A DNA stretch of 64,000 bases from assembly GCA_002722245.1 (NCBI GenBank), contig PBLA01000021.1, positions 1 to 64,000 on the forward strand, read 5' to 3'. Shown piece after piece: positions 46,968 to 55,152 of this stretch; the stretch's first letter is position 1; the number at the start of each line of letters is the position of its first letter. This DNA comes from Flavobacteriales bacterium. GTDB lineage: Bacteria > Bacteroidota > Bacteroidia > Flavobacteriales_C > GCA-002722245. The translations under genes were made by a program, and so were the position numbers. The notes under the pieces are model-generated. The model worked only from the letters and a program-made list of their open reading frames with translations, ran no database searches and was not told the DNA's origin.

Positions 46968-48081
46968 TAAACTTCATATCATATCATTTTCAATACCTTA
47001 TCCAGCTAATTATGGAGGGGCCATAGATGTGTTTTATAAAATTAAAGCTTTGGCGAAGGAGGGAGTGAAAATTACATTACACTGTTTCCAATATGATCGA
47101 CCTCCAGCTGAACTTTTGGAGAAATATTGCGACAAGGTGTTTTATTACCCTCGTAAAATGATTGGAGCACATTTGTTGGGGTTTTATCCATTTATTGTTT
47201 CTTCTAGAAAAAGTAAAACGCTATTGACTAATTTATTAACGGATGATGCACCTATACTCTTTGAAGGGCTGCATACATGTTATTCAATAGGCAACCCACG
47301 TTTAAAGGATAGGCTTAAAATTGTTCGTTCGCATAATCTTGAGCACGATTACTATGCTGCTTTAGCAAGTGTAGAATCAAACAAAATGAAGCGTCTCTAC
47401 TATAACACTGAGTCTCGTAAATTAAAACGGTTTGAAGAATACGCCTACAAAAAGGCCGATCTCATTCTAGGGATTTCTAAAAAGGATACGTCGTATTTGC
47501 AAAAAAAGTATAAAAAATCGGTTTTGATTTCTGCATTTCATGCATTTGAAAATGTGAACATTCCAAACCAAACTAAAAAGTATGCTTTTTATCATGGGAA
47601 TTTAAGCGTTGGAGAGAACAATGAAGCAGCCTGTTTCCTTGTAGAAAAGGTTTTTAAGGGACTTAGTCATTCACTTATTATTGCTGGTAGTCAACCTTCC
47701 CTTCGGTTAAAGAAAATGACAACAGAGGCTGAAAATGTAACGCTCTTAGATAACATTAATGTGGATCAAATAAACGATCTTATTCATCAAGCACAAATTA
47801 ATATTTTACCAACCTTTCAAAGTACAGGAATAAAACTAAAACTTCTCGCCGCCTTGTTTAATGGAGCACATTGTTTAGTGAACTCTAAAATGGTTGAAGG
47901 TACTGGAGTTGAATCATTAGTAGAAATTGCAGATTCAACATTGGAATTTCAGCATAAAATTAATGAGCTTATGGAGGTGTCATGTCATGAAATTTCGATT
48001 GAAAAAAGGAATGAAGTATTGGATCGCTACTCAAACCATCACCAACTAAACAATTTGATGGACGCTATTTTTAACGCATAG
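46960..48081 (+). CDS. Glycosyltransferase, GT1/GT4-like
   Basis: About 373 residues from the TTG at 46960 (reading GNKLHIISFSIPYPANYGG); another TTG six codons earlier is possible. The PANYGGAIDVFYKIKAL opening is the GT-B acceptor domain; FYHGNLSVGENNEAACFLVEKVF and ILPTFQSTGIKLKLLAALFNG form the donor domain. The TTG lies eight bases inside the upstream gene (TTGGGTAA), so the two enzymes are translationally coupled and likely add successive sugars to the same product. Confidence 0.82.
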   Translation: MGNKLHIISFSIPYPANYGGAIDVFYKIKALAKEGVKITLHCFQYDRPPAELLEKYCDKVFYYPRKMIGAHLLGFYPFIVSSRKSKTLLTNLLTDDAPILFEGLHTCYSIGNPRLKDRLKIVRSHNLEHDYYAALASVESNKMKRLYYNTESRKLKRFEEYAYKKADLILGISKKDTSYLQKKYKKSVLISAFHAFENVNIPNQTKKYAFYHGNLSVGENNEAACFLVEKVFKGLSHSLIIAGSQPSLRLKKMTTEAENVTLLDNINVDQINDLIHQAQINILPTFQSTGIKLKLLAALFNGAHCLVNSKMVEGTGVESLVEIADSTLEFQHKINELMEVSCHEISIEKRNEVLDRYSNHHQLNNLMDAIFNA

Positions 48082-48087
48082 AACGTC

Positions 48088-48113
48088 AAAAAAAACGCCC
48101 CAAAACTGGAGCG
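48088..48113 (-). terminator. Terminator of the 48.1 kb lipoprotein gene
   Basis: On the minus strand a six-base-pair stem CGCTCC/GGGGCG (one T-G pair) with a six-base loop is followed by eight T. On the plus strand it may also help end the glycosyltransferase transcript, though its T tract there is short. Confidence 0.75.
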
Positions 48114-48142
48114 CCCTTTTCAAAATCTAAACATTATTAGAT

Positions 48143-48733
48143 TTATAATCCTTTTTCTAATTTTTCCATTTCTTTATCAAAGGTTTCTTTGAATTTCTCA
48201 TAATCATAATCAATTCTTAATGTTTCTTCCTTTGTGATTCTGTCATTAATTGCTTCCAGAATATCTTTAGCTTTCATTTCAATAGCACAATAGTATACAT
48301 ATTTACGTGAGCCGTCAGTTTTCTGCGTAAGTTTTTTACAAATTGTTACGACTTTAGAAAGCTTCTGATTGATTACTTCTCTTGACAAGGCTTCAAATTT
48401 TTCTTCAACCTGCTCTCTGTTATTCATTTCTCTTGAATTCACATAGTTGTCAATCGTTGCTTTTATTTGTGTTTCAACCGAACCTGCCAATTTAGTTTTG
48501 GCCTCATTAAGCGACTTTTTCATTGCAGTTGCTTTATCCAAGCTCTCTCCAATTCCTGTTGCTCTTAAATAGTTTTTAGAGGATAATGTTTCTGGTCCAT
48601 CGCAGTACATCTCAATAACTTTTTCACCGCTAACTGATGGTTCTTTTCCTTTTTGTTTCCCTTTACACCCAACAAGTGCAATAGATCCTAAAATTAAAAA
48701 TGCTCCTAATAATGATTTTGAAATAGTTTTCAT
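48143..48733 (-). CDS. Predicted lipoprotein, LPP20-like
   Basis: A 196-residue lipoprotein with lipobox at Cys23 (ALVGC) and a basic start of the mature chain (KGKQKGK). The helical body with ATGIGESLDKATAMKKSLNEAKTKLAGSV resembles the LPP20/LipL domain, where a short beta strand precedes an Ala-rich helix. Two extra cysteines occur (TICKKL, YYCAIEM). Function unknown. A -7 box and two palindromes lie upstream. Confidence 0.7.
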   Translation of the reverse strand: MKTISKSLLGAFLILGSIALVGCKGKQKGKEPSVSGEKVIEMYCDGPETLSSKNYLRATGIGESLDKATAMKKSLNEAKTKLAGSVETQIKATIDNYVNSREMNNREQVEEKFEALSREVINQKLSKVVTICKKLTQKTDGSRKYVYYCAIEMKAKDILEAINDRITKEETLRIDYDYEKFKETFDKEMEKLEKGL

Positions 48734-48779
48734 TTTAAATGTTTTTAAAATTATGACATGTGTAAAACAAAACGCGTGC

Positions 48780-48787
48780 CAAAAATA
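48780..48787 (-). promoter_or_regulatory. -7 promoter element for the LPP20-like lipoprotein
   Basis: Minus-strand TATTTTTG matches TAnnTTTG exactly, 46 bases before the ATG. The -33 element is not clear. Confidence 0.4.
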
Positions 48788-48847
48788 TATTTTTACACTA
48801 ACGAAAATAGAGGAAAAAAATCAGAAATTTAATAGTAGAGTAATAAA

Positions 48848-48882
48848 ATGAATGTTCATATTTCAATGATGAAAACTTTCAT
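48848..48882. promoter_or_regulatory. Two palindromes 21 bases apart, operator-like
   Basis: ATGAA-TG-TTCAT (48848-48859) and ATGAAA-AC-TTTCAT (48869-48882) share the half-site ATGAA/TTCAT with a two-base centre. Their starts are 21 bases apart, two turns of the helix. They lie 115-150 bases upstream of the LPP20-like gene. Confidence 0.35.
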
Positions 48883-48971
48883 ACATTTTTCCTTCCTGAA
48901 TTTTAAAATTCAACTCACGCTACAGCTGGGCTTGAGCCGAGGTGATATTATTTTTTATATTAATGAACACA

Positions 48972-49745
48972 CTAAACGAATTTTAAGTGCTTTATAGATA
49001 GTCGATTGTATTTGATTTCTTTTAACGCATCAATACCTATTTTAATGTGGTTCTCAACATAGTTCTTGGATACCTTTTTATCTGACTCACTTGTTTTCAC
49101 TCCATCGGGTACCATTGGTTGATCACTAACAAGTAATAAGGCTCCCGTTGGTATTTCATTGTGGAATCCTGCCGCGAATAAAGTTGCTGTTTCCATATCG
49201 ATGGCCATTGCTCGCGTGTCTCTTAAGTAATTTTTGAATTTCTCATCGTGCTCCCAAACTCTTCTATTAGTAGTGTAACACGTTCCAGTCCAATAATCTA
49301 AATCATAGGCACGTATTGTTGATGAAACAGCTCGTTGTAAACTAAAAGCCGGCATGGCAGGTACTTCTGGTGGTAAATAGTCATTGGACGTCCCTTCACC
49401 CCGAATTGCAGCAATAGGAAGAATTAAATCGCCAATATTATTTTTCCTCTTTAATCCACCACATTTACCTAAAAACAATACTGCTTCAGGCATTATAGAA
49501 GTTAATAAATCCATAATTGTGGCTGCATTTGGACTTCCCATACCGAAGTTGATCATTGTAATTCCTTCATGACTTGCTGCGGTCATTCCTTTTGTTTCGT
49601 CTGCTACACTTACTCCTGTGATTTTACAAAAGTGGTTCATGTATCCTTTGAAATTGGTTAATAAAACGTATTTACCAAATTCAGATAGTTCCATTCCAGT
49701 GTAACGAGGAAGCCAATTTTTTACAATATCTTCTTTGCTTTCCAT
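48972..49745 (-). CDS. amn: AMP nucleosidase (short form)
   Basis: A 257-residue nucleoside-phosphorylase-fold enzyme. ITMINFGMGSPNAATIMDLL, VLFLGKCGGLKRKNNIGDLILPIAAIRGEGTS (in part) and the ribose-binding AIDMETATLFAAG are as in Amn; SDQP follows near the C-terminus. It cleaves AMP to adenine and ribose-5-phosphate. It lacks the N-terminal domain of the 480-residue E. coli enzyme, as usual in Bacteroidetes. Divergent from ligA. Confidence 0.92.
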   Translation of the reverse strand: MESKEDIVKNWLPRYTGMELSEFGKYVLLTNFKGYMNHFCKITGVSVADETKGMTAASHEGITMINFGMGSPNAATIMDLLTSIMPEAVLFLGKCGGLKRKNNIGDLILPIAAIRGEGTSNDYLPPEVPAMPAFSLQRAVSSTIRAYDLDYWTGTCYTTNRRVWEHDEKFKNYLRDTRAMAIDMETATLFAAGFHNEIPTGALLLVSDQPMVPDGVKTSESDKKVSKNYVENHIKIGIDALKEIKYNRLSIKHLKFV

Positions 49746-49814
49746 TTTAATATGAATATTACTGTTTTTACAACTTATTTTTTAAAAGGTTCCCTTATCA
49801 TTATGAATTAACGA

Positions 49815-49833
49815 ATTTGTTCAAAACAAATTA
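49815..49833. repeat. Inverted repeat in the amn-ligA gap
   Basis: AATTTGTT and AACAAATT with a 3-base centre, in the divergent 145-base gap between amn and ligA. It could be a regulator site or a small hairpin. AT-only arms make chance occurrence quite possible. Confidence 0.3.
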
Positions 49834-49890
49834 TAAATTGAGTTCATCATTTTACGAGTCATTTGTATTTTTCTACTTTAAATTATTTTC

Positions 49891-51918
49891 ATGGATAAGT
49901 TAATTGCCCAGCAAAGAATTCAAACTCTCAGTAAAGAATTACATGAGCATAATCATAAATATTATGTGCTTTCTGCGCCTTCTATCTCAGACTTTCAATT
50001 TGATAGTATGTTAAGAGAGCTTCAGGCATTGGAAATGGAGTTTCCAGAATTAGCATCTGAAAATTCGCCTACAAAAAGAGTAGGTGGAACAGTATCTAAA
50101 GAATTTGAAACAGTAATGCACAAATACCAAATGTTGTCTTTGAGTAATTCTTATTCCAAGGAAGACTTAATTGATTTTGAAAATAGGATTCAAAAGTTAA
50201 TTGAGGATGACGTAGAGTACGTTTGTGAATTAAAATACGATGGAGTAGCTATAGGATTACGCTATGTTGATGGTAAGTTAATTCAAGCGGTTACCAGAGG
50301 GGATGGATCAAAAGGAGATGATGTGACTAATAATGTACGAACAATAGGGTCGATTCCACTTGAATTAAAAGGAGATTACCCAAAGGAATTTGAAATCAGA
50401 GGAGAAATATTCCTTCCTTTAAAGGCCTTTGAAAAACTAAATGAGGCAAAAGCGAAAGCAGGCGAGCCTTTAATGGCAAATCCAAGAAATACTGCCTCGG
50501 GTACATTAAAATTGCAATCGAGTAAACTTGTTGCCTCCAGAGGATTGGACTGTTATCTCTATTATTTATTAGGGGAAACATTACCTAAATCCACACATTT
50601 TGATAATATTCAAAAAGCAGGTGAATGGGGATTTAAAGTTCCGTTAACAGAGGAACGAATGATTGAAAAAACAAATTCAATTGATGGCATCTTATCATTT
50701 ATTAATTTTTGGGATGAACGAAGACACAACTTGCCTTTTGAAGTTGATGGTATAGTAATTAAAGTAAATAGTTACGAAAAGCAAGAGCAACTTGGATTTA
50801 CATCAAAATCACCACGTTGGGCAATTGCCTATAAATTTGAAACTGAGCAAGCTGCAACAAAATTAAATTCAGTTTCTTATCAAGTTGGTAGGACAGGTGC
50901 CGTTACTCCAGTAGCAAATTTAGCACCAACTTCACTTTTAGGAACAACCGTAAAAAGAGCTTCTCTTCATAATAAAGATCAAATTGAAAAGCTGGGATTA
51001 CATTTCGGCGATCATGTTTTTGTTGAAAAAGGAGGGGAGATAATTCCCAAAGTAGTTGGCGTAAATACTGCCTTAAGGTCAAAGGATGCGGATCCTGTTG
51101 TATTCATAGAAAGTTGCCCAGAGTGCGATACACCACTAATAAGAAAAGTAGGGGAAGCCAATCATTATTGTCCTAATGAAAATGGATGCCCTCCGCAAAT
51201 CACAGGGAAAATAGAGCACTTTATCTCGCGAAAAGCAATGAATATAGACGGGCTTGGCGGAGAAACAGTGGAACAGTTTTACAAGGCGGGACTATTGAAA
51301 AATATTGCCGATTTATATGATTTAGATCCGTTGAAAATGTTGGCTTTAGATCGAATGGCTGATAAATCGGTGAATAAAATAATCAAGGCCGTTAAAAACT
51401 CGTTAAGCATTCCCTTTGAGCAAGTTTTATTTGCTTTGGGGATACGGTTTGTAGGATCAACCGTTGCAAAAATACTTGCTAAGAACTTTAAAAGTATCGA
51501 TCATTTAAAAAATGCAACCATAGATGATTTGATTGCTGTTGATGAAATAGGGCAGAAGATTGCAGAGAGTATTCAGGAGTTTTTTTCAGAAGAGAAAAAT
51601 TTAGATGTTGTTGAACGACTAAAAAAAGCAGGTGTTCAAATGCGCATTGTTCAATCTGAAAAAGATTTGAATGTAAATAAATTCCTTGAAGGAAAATCCA
51701 TTGTTGTTTCAGGTGTTTTTAACACATTTTCTCGTGATGAATTAAAACAAACAATAGAACGATATGGAGGAAAAAATGTAGGGAGTATATCCAAAAAGAC
51801 GTCTTTTATAGTTGCAGGAGAAAAAATAGGGCCAAGTAAGTTGGAAAAAGCACAAAAACTTGGTGTGAAATTAATTTCTGAAGACGAGTTTATCCAAATG
51901 ATTTCAGATAATATTTAA
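49891..51918 (+). CDS. ligA: NAD-dependent DNA ligase
   Basis: A 675-residue LigA with all domains: Ia domain (about 1-70), adenylation domain with Lys115 in CELKYDG (same number as in E. coli), OB fold, the Cys4 zinc finger (CPECDTPL and HYCPNENGC), helix-hairpin-helix repeats (about 450-580), and a BRCT domain at the end (GKSIVVSGVFNTFSRDELK). It seals nicks in replication and repair. Normal length; no recognisable -7 box found. Confidence 0.97.
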   Translation: MDKLIAQQRIQTLSKELHEHNHKYYVLSAPSISDFQFDSMLRELQALEMEFPELASENSPTKRVGGTVSKEFETVMHKYQMLSLSNSYSKEDLIDFENRIQKLIEDDVEYVCELKYDGVAIGLRYVDGKLIQAVTRGDGSKGDDVTNNVRTIGSIPLELKGDYPKEFEIRGEIFLPLKAFEKLNEAKAKAGEPLMANPRNTASGTLKLQSSKLVASRGLDCYLYYLLGETLPKSTHFDNIQKAGEWGFKVPLTEERMIEKTNSIDGILSFINFWDERRHNLPFEVDGIVIKVNSYEKQEQLGFTSKSPRWAIAYKFETEQAATKLNSVSYQVGRTGAVTPVANLAPTSLLGTTVKRASLHNKDQIEKLGLHFGDHVFVEKGGEIIPKVVGVNTALRSKDADPVVFIESCPECDTPLIRKVGEANHYCPNENGCPPQITGKIEHFISRKAMNIDGLGGETVEQFYKAGLLKNIADLYDLDPLKMLALDRMADKSVNKIIKAVKNSLSIPFEQVLFALGIRFVGSTVAKILAKNFKSIDHLKNATIDDLIAVDEIGQKIAESIQEFFSEEKNLDVVERLKKAGVQMRIVQSEKDLNVNKFLEGKSIVVSGVFNTFSRDELKQTIERYGGKNVGSISKKTSFIVAGEKIGPSKLEKAQKLGVKLISEDEFIQMISDNI

Positions 51919-51964
51919 CCCTAATTAAAGTTTTAACCTTTTAGCGTATATCGAAAACTAATGC

Positions 51965-51972
51965 TATTTTTG
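51965..51972 (+). promoter_or_regulatory. -7 promoter element for the DUF6913-dapA unit
   Basis: TATTTTTG matches TAnnTTTG and ends 13 bases before the ATG. A spaced TTG is not clear. Confidence 0.4.
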
Positions 51973-51985
51973 AAGTTGGATTGTA

Positions 51986-52531
51986 ATGGGTGTATTGGAT
52001 AATATAAAACGTAAGCTATCCGACTTCTCTTTTTCACGGAAAGAATCTCCAAATAGAGAAGTGAAGGCAATTAATATTAAACAAGCGCAGACAGTTGGAA
52101 TAGTTTACCGTGGAGATGATGATGAGGCAAAGGAGTTGGTTGAGCGTTACGTGAAATTTTTAAAGTCCTACAATATAAAGTGTAAAACGCTTGGTTATTA
52201 TAATGCAGATGAGTTACCACTTTATGTAACACCAAAATTAGAATACGATTATTTTTTAAAAAAAGATTTGAATTGGAAATTAGAGGCAACAAGCTCTGAG
52301 GTAACCAATTTTATCGAACAGAAATTTGACGTTTTAATTGATCTTTCAGTAAGTGATGATGAGGTTTTAAGATTCGTTACCAGAGAGTCTCAAGCATGCT
52401 TTAAGGTCGGTGGTTCAGGTTTAAAAGATGGAAGTGATTTAGATTTCGCTCTGAAACTTCAAGACGGAGATAATTTACGGTCGTTAATGAAAGGAATAGA
52501 TAACTATTTGCACTTGATAAATAAAGAATAG
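51986..52531 (+). CDS. DUF6913-like protein upstream of dapA
   Basis: A 181-residue cytoplasmic protein: QTVGIVYRGDDDEAKELVERYVKFLKSYNIK (in part) and KFDVLIDLSVSDDEVLRFVTRESQA look like an alpha/beta fold. I associate this sequence, and its place just before dapA, with the DUF6913 family of flavobacteria. The stop is one base from dapA, so the two are cotranscribed. No known function. Confidence 0.75.
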   Translation: MGVLDNIKRKLSDFSFSRKESPNREVKAINIKQAQTVGIVYRGDDDEAKELVERYVKFLKSYNIKCKTLGYYNADELPLYVTPKLEYDYFLKKDLNWKLEATSSEVTNFIEQKFDVLIDLSVSDDEVLRFVTRESQACFKVGGSGLKDGSDLDFALKLQDGDNLRSLMKGIDNYLHLINKE

Positions 52532-52532
52532 T

Positions 52533-53426
52533 ATGACTTTAAGGAAAATAGAAGGAACAGGAGTAGCGTTGGTAACCCCTTTTACCAAAAATGAGGAGGT
52601 AGATTTTTTAGCATTGGAAAAATTAGTCAACCATGTCATTGAAGGTGGGGTTGATTATTTGGTTGCGCTAGGAACAACAGGAGAAAGTGTCACGTTGACT
52701 CAATCCGAAAAAAATGCCATTCTACAAAAAATCAAAGAAGTCGCAGGAGGGCGAGTTCCAATTGTTTTGGGTCATGGAGGGAATAATACAAAATTACTTA
52801 TCGAGTCTTTAAATCTTTATGATTTAAATGGTGTAAGCGCCATACTTTCAGTTACGCCAGCTTATAACAAGCCGTCACAAACCGGGCTGGTTGAGCATTA
52901 CAAGAAATTTGTTGAAGCCTCTCCATTGCCCGTTATTCTTTATAATGTTCCAGGAAGAACAGGAGTGAATATGAGTGCAGAAACAACTTTAACTATAGCC
53001 AATTCGTTTCCTAATAAGGTGATTGGTGTTAAGGAGGCATCTGGAGATTTGGCGCAAATGATGGAGATTATAAACAAGGCACCTGAAGGTTTTGAAGTGA
53101 TTTCAGGAGATGATGGTATTACCCTGCCTTTAATTGCTGCAGGTGGTACGGGATTAATTAGCGTAATAGCTAATGCATTTCCACATGAAACAAGTAGTCT
53201 TGTGAATTTTGCGTTGGAGGAAAATTTTAATGATGCAAGAAACATTCATTATCAACTACTTGATTTAATTGGGCTTACGTTTGCAAATGGTAATCCTGGA
53301 GGAGTAAAGGCAATGTTAAGTAAAATTGGAATTATTGAAAATGTTTTGCGTTTACCGCTTGTGCCTGTAGTGAGAGATACGGAGGAGAAGATTCTTGAAG
53401 CTATAGATATACTCGCGAATTCTTAA
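52533..53426 (+). CDS. dapA: 4-hydroxy-tetrahydrodipicolinate synthase
   Basis: A 297-residue DapA, TIM barrel. ALGTTGESVTL binds pyruvate, Tyr137 in ILYNVPGRTG and Lys167 in GVKEASGD form the catalytic core and Schiff base. It condenses pyruvate and aspartate semialdehyde in the route to diaminopimelate and lysine, needed for peptidoglycan. It follows DUF6913 directly. Confidence 0.96.
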   Translation: MTLRKIEGTGVALVTPFTKNEEVDFLALEKLVNHVIEGGVDYLVALGTTGESVTLTQSEKNAILQKIKEVAGGRVPIVLGHGGNNTKLLIESLNLYDLNGVSAILSVTPAYNKPSQTGLVEHYKKFVEASPLPVILYNVPGRTGVNMSAETTLTIANSFPNKVIGVKEASGDLAQMMEIINKAPEGFEVISGDDGITLPLIAAGGTGLISVIANAFPHETSSLVNFALEENFNDARNIHYQLLDLIGLTFANGNPGGVKAMLSKIGIIENVLRLPLVPVVRDTEEKILEAIDILANS

Positions 53427-53430
53427 TTTT

Positions 53431-53446
53431 TTTGATTTAGATCAAA
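53431..53446. promoter_or_regulatory. FNR/CRP-like inverted repeat
   Basis: TTTGAT-TTAG-ATCAAA contains a perfect TTGAT-N4-ATCAA dyad, the consensus of FNR-type regulators. It begins four bases after dapA and lies 112 bases before the PTPS gene. No regulator gene is in the window. Confidence 0.35.
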
Positions 53447-53558
53447 CTTAACCTTATGTATGAATACTACCATATAGCTATTCATTCTGTCCGATGGTCA
53501 AGTTTATATTTTTCAAAACGGGTTAATTGTTTAAGTTTATCAAAAAAAGGTTAAACAA

Positions 53559-53972
53559 ATGAGTCTTAAAACCTCCATAACACGAAAAGAACATTTCAAT
53601 GCTGCCCATCGTCTCCATAATGAGAATTGGAGTGATGAAATAAACAAATCAACTTTTGGGCACTGTAATAATGAATATTTTCACGGACATAATTACGATT
53701 TAGAAGTAAAAGTATCAGGATTTTGCGATCCGCAAACGGGATATGTAATCGATGCTAAAAAGCTTAAAAACGTGATTAAAACAAAAGTGATTGATGAATT
53801 TGACCACAAAAACCTAAATATTCAGGTAAAGGAATTTTTTGAAACAATTCCTACGGTTGAAAATATCGCACGTGTGATATATGATCGTTTGAGAAATGAA
53901 ATTGATGAAAAACTTGATATAAAAATTAAATTATATGAAACTCCAAGAATCTTTGCTGAATACCCCGGTTGA
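53559..53972 (+). CDS. 6-pyruvoyl-tetrahydropterin synthase-like protein (PTPS/QueD family)
   Basis: A 137-residue PTPS fold. Zinc ligands His17, His42 and His44 are in FNAAHRL and FHGHNY; the catalytic Cys36 is in FGHCNN. The SDE...FG-CNN...HGHNY spacing, the DHKNL motif, TVENIA and the KLYET end resemble animal 6-pyruvoyl-tetrahydropterin synthase more than E. coli QueD. The substrate would be dihydroneopterin triphosphate made by the next gene, folE, which overlaps it by 38 bases. Product could be a biopterin precursor or the queuosine precursor carboxytetrahydropterin. Confidence 0.85.
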   Translation: MSLKTSITRKEHFNAAHRLHNENWSDEINKSTFGHCNNEYFHGHNYDLEVKVSGFCDPQTGYVIDAKKLKNVIKTKVIDEFDHKNLNIQVKEFFETIPTVENIARVIYDRLRNEIDEKLDIKIKLYETPRIFAEYPG

Positions 53973-54630
53973 TCTTGAATTAAGTGAATGGGAAGAGATA
54001 GGTGATAGTCATCATTCCACGAGTATTAATACCCCTATGTCTGAGGATGCGTTCACTAAAAGTGATGAAGAAAAAAAAGAATTAATAGAATTCCACTTCT
54101 CAGAAATCATGAAAGCATTAGGTCTTGATTTAACGGATGATTCGTTGAGAGGAACACCAAAAAGAGTCGCTAAAATGTATGTGGATGAAATTTTTAATGG
54201 ATTAGACCCTAAAAATAAACCTCAAATAGCACTTTTTGAAAATAAATACCAGTACAACGAACTAATACTTGAAAAAAATATTTCATTTTATTCTAACTGC
54301 GAACACCATTTTGTTCCTATTATTGGTCGTGCTCATTTAGCCTACGTGTCGAGTGGTAAAGTTATTGGTCTTTCTAAGTTAAACAGGATTGTAAATTATT
54401 TTGCTAAACGACCCCAAGTTCAAGAACGACTAACAAATCAAATAGCAAGTGAGTTGAAAGATATTTTACAAACCGAAGATGTTGCAGTGCTTATCGACGC
54501 GAAGCATTTATGTGTTTCATCTAGAGGGGTTAAAGACGATACCTCCTCAACCTTTACTTCTTATTATGGCGGTGTTTTTAAAGAGGACAGTAAAAAGAGA
54601 GAATTGTTTGCTGCGATAAAAGAATTTTAG
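53935..54630 (+). CDS. folE: GTP cyclohydrolase I
   Basis: A 231-residue FolE. Zinc ligands Cys and His in NCEHHFVP and Cys in HLCVSSRGV are present, as are GKVIGLSKLNRIVNYFAKRPQVQERLT (in part). It turns GTP into dihydroneopterin triphosphate for folate and pterin synthesis. The ATG at 53935 overlaps the previous gene by 38 bases and adds an unconserved N-terminal stretch; a second ATG (MSEDAF, 54037) gives the normal length without overlap. Confidence 0.95.
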   Translation: MKLQESLLNTPVDLELSEWEEIGDSHHSTSINTPMSEDAFTKSDEEKKELIEFHFSEIMKALGLDLTDDSLRGTPKRVAKMYVDEIFNGLDPKNKPQIALFENKYQYNELILEKNISFYSNCEHHFVPIIGRAHLAYVSSGKVIGLSKLNRIVNYFAKRPQVQERLTNQIASELKDILQTEDVAVLIDAKHLCVSSRGVKDDTSSTFTSYYGGVFKEDSKKRELFAAIKEF

Positions 54631-54639
54631 TCCGATAAA

Positions 54640-55149
54640 ATGCAGAGTGAAGTTAAATTTAAAAGTATCGGTAAGGTGTATCGAATTGAAGCGAAACAGT
54701 TTCTTCCCATTTCTTTAAAAGAAGCTTGGCTTTTCTTTTCAAACCCTAGAAATTTATCTTTAATAACGCCTCCACAAATGAAAATGAAAGTTTTAAGTGG
54801 AGTGGATAGAAATATATATTCAGGCCAAATTATTCAATACAGTGTTTCTCCTTTACCATTTTTTAAAACAACTTGGGTAACCGAAATTTTAAATGTAGAA
54901 GAGTTACACTCGTTTGCGGACGAGCAAAGGTTTGGTCCATATGTATTTTGGCACCATAAACATTTCTTTAAAGAGGTTAATGGAGGGGTAGAGATACTTG
55001 ATTTAGTTGATTACGTGCCACCTTTTGGTCTTTTGGGACGGCTTGTTCATCCTTTCATTATTAAACCTAAATTAGCCGAAATTTTTAAGTTTAGGGAAAA
55101 CGTTTTAGCTGCTCATTTTGCGAGTGAATTAAAGCATTCGGAGGTCTAG
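54640..55149 (+). CDS. SRPBCC/START-like domain protein
   Basis: A 169-residue protein of the polyketide-cyclase/SRPBCC superfamily: EAKQFLPISLKEAWLFFSNPRNLSLITPP at the start, a beta-sheet centre and the amphipathic C-terminal helix (LAEIFKFRENVLAAHF). The fold forms a hydrophobic pocket; ligand unknown. It starts nine bases after folE and could belong to its transcript, but no link to pterins is evident. Confidence 0.8.
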   Translation: MQSEVKFKSIGKVYRIEAKQFLPISLKEAWLFFSNPRNLSLITPPQMKMKVLSGVDRNIYSGQIIQYSVSPLPFFKTTWVTEILNVEELHSFADEQRFGPYVFWHHKHFFKEVNGGVEILDLVDYVPPFGLLGRLVHPFIIKPKLAEIFKFRENVLAAHFASELKHSEV

Positions 55150-55152
55150 GAT

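Noticed and set aside
48850-49000. Roughly 50-codon plus-strand frame before amn
   Set aside because: Runs into the 3' end of amn on the other strand, has no signal or family pattern, and shows no promoter.
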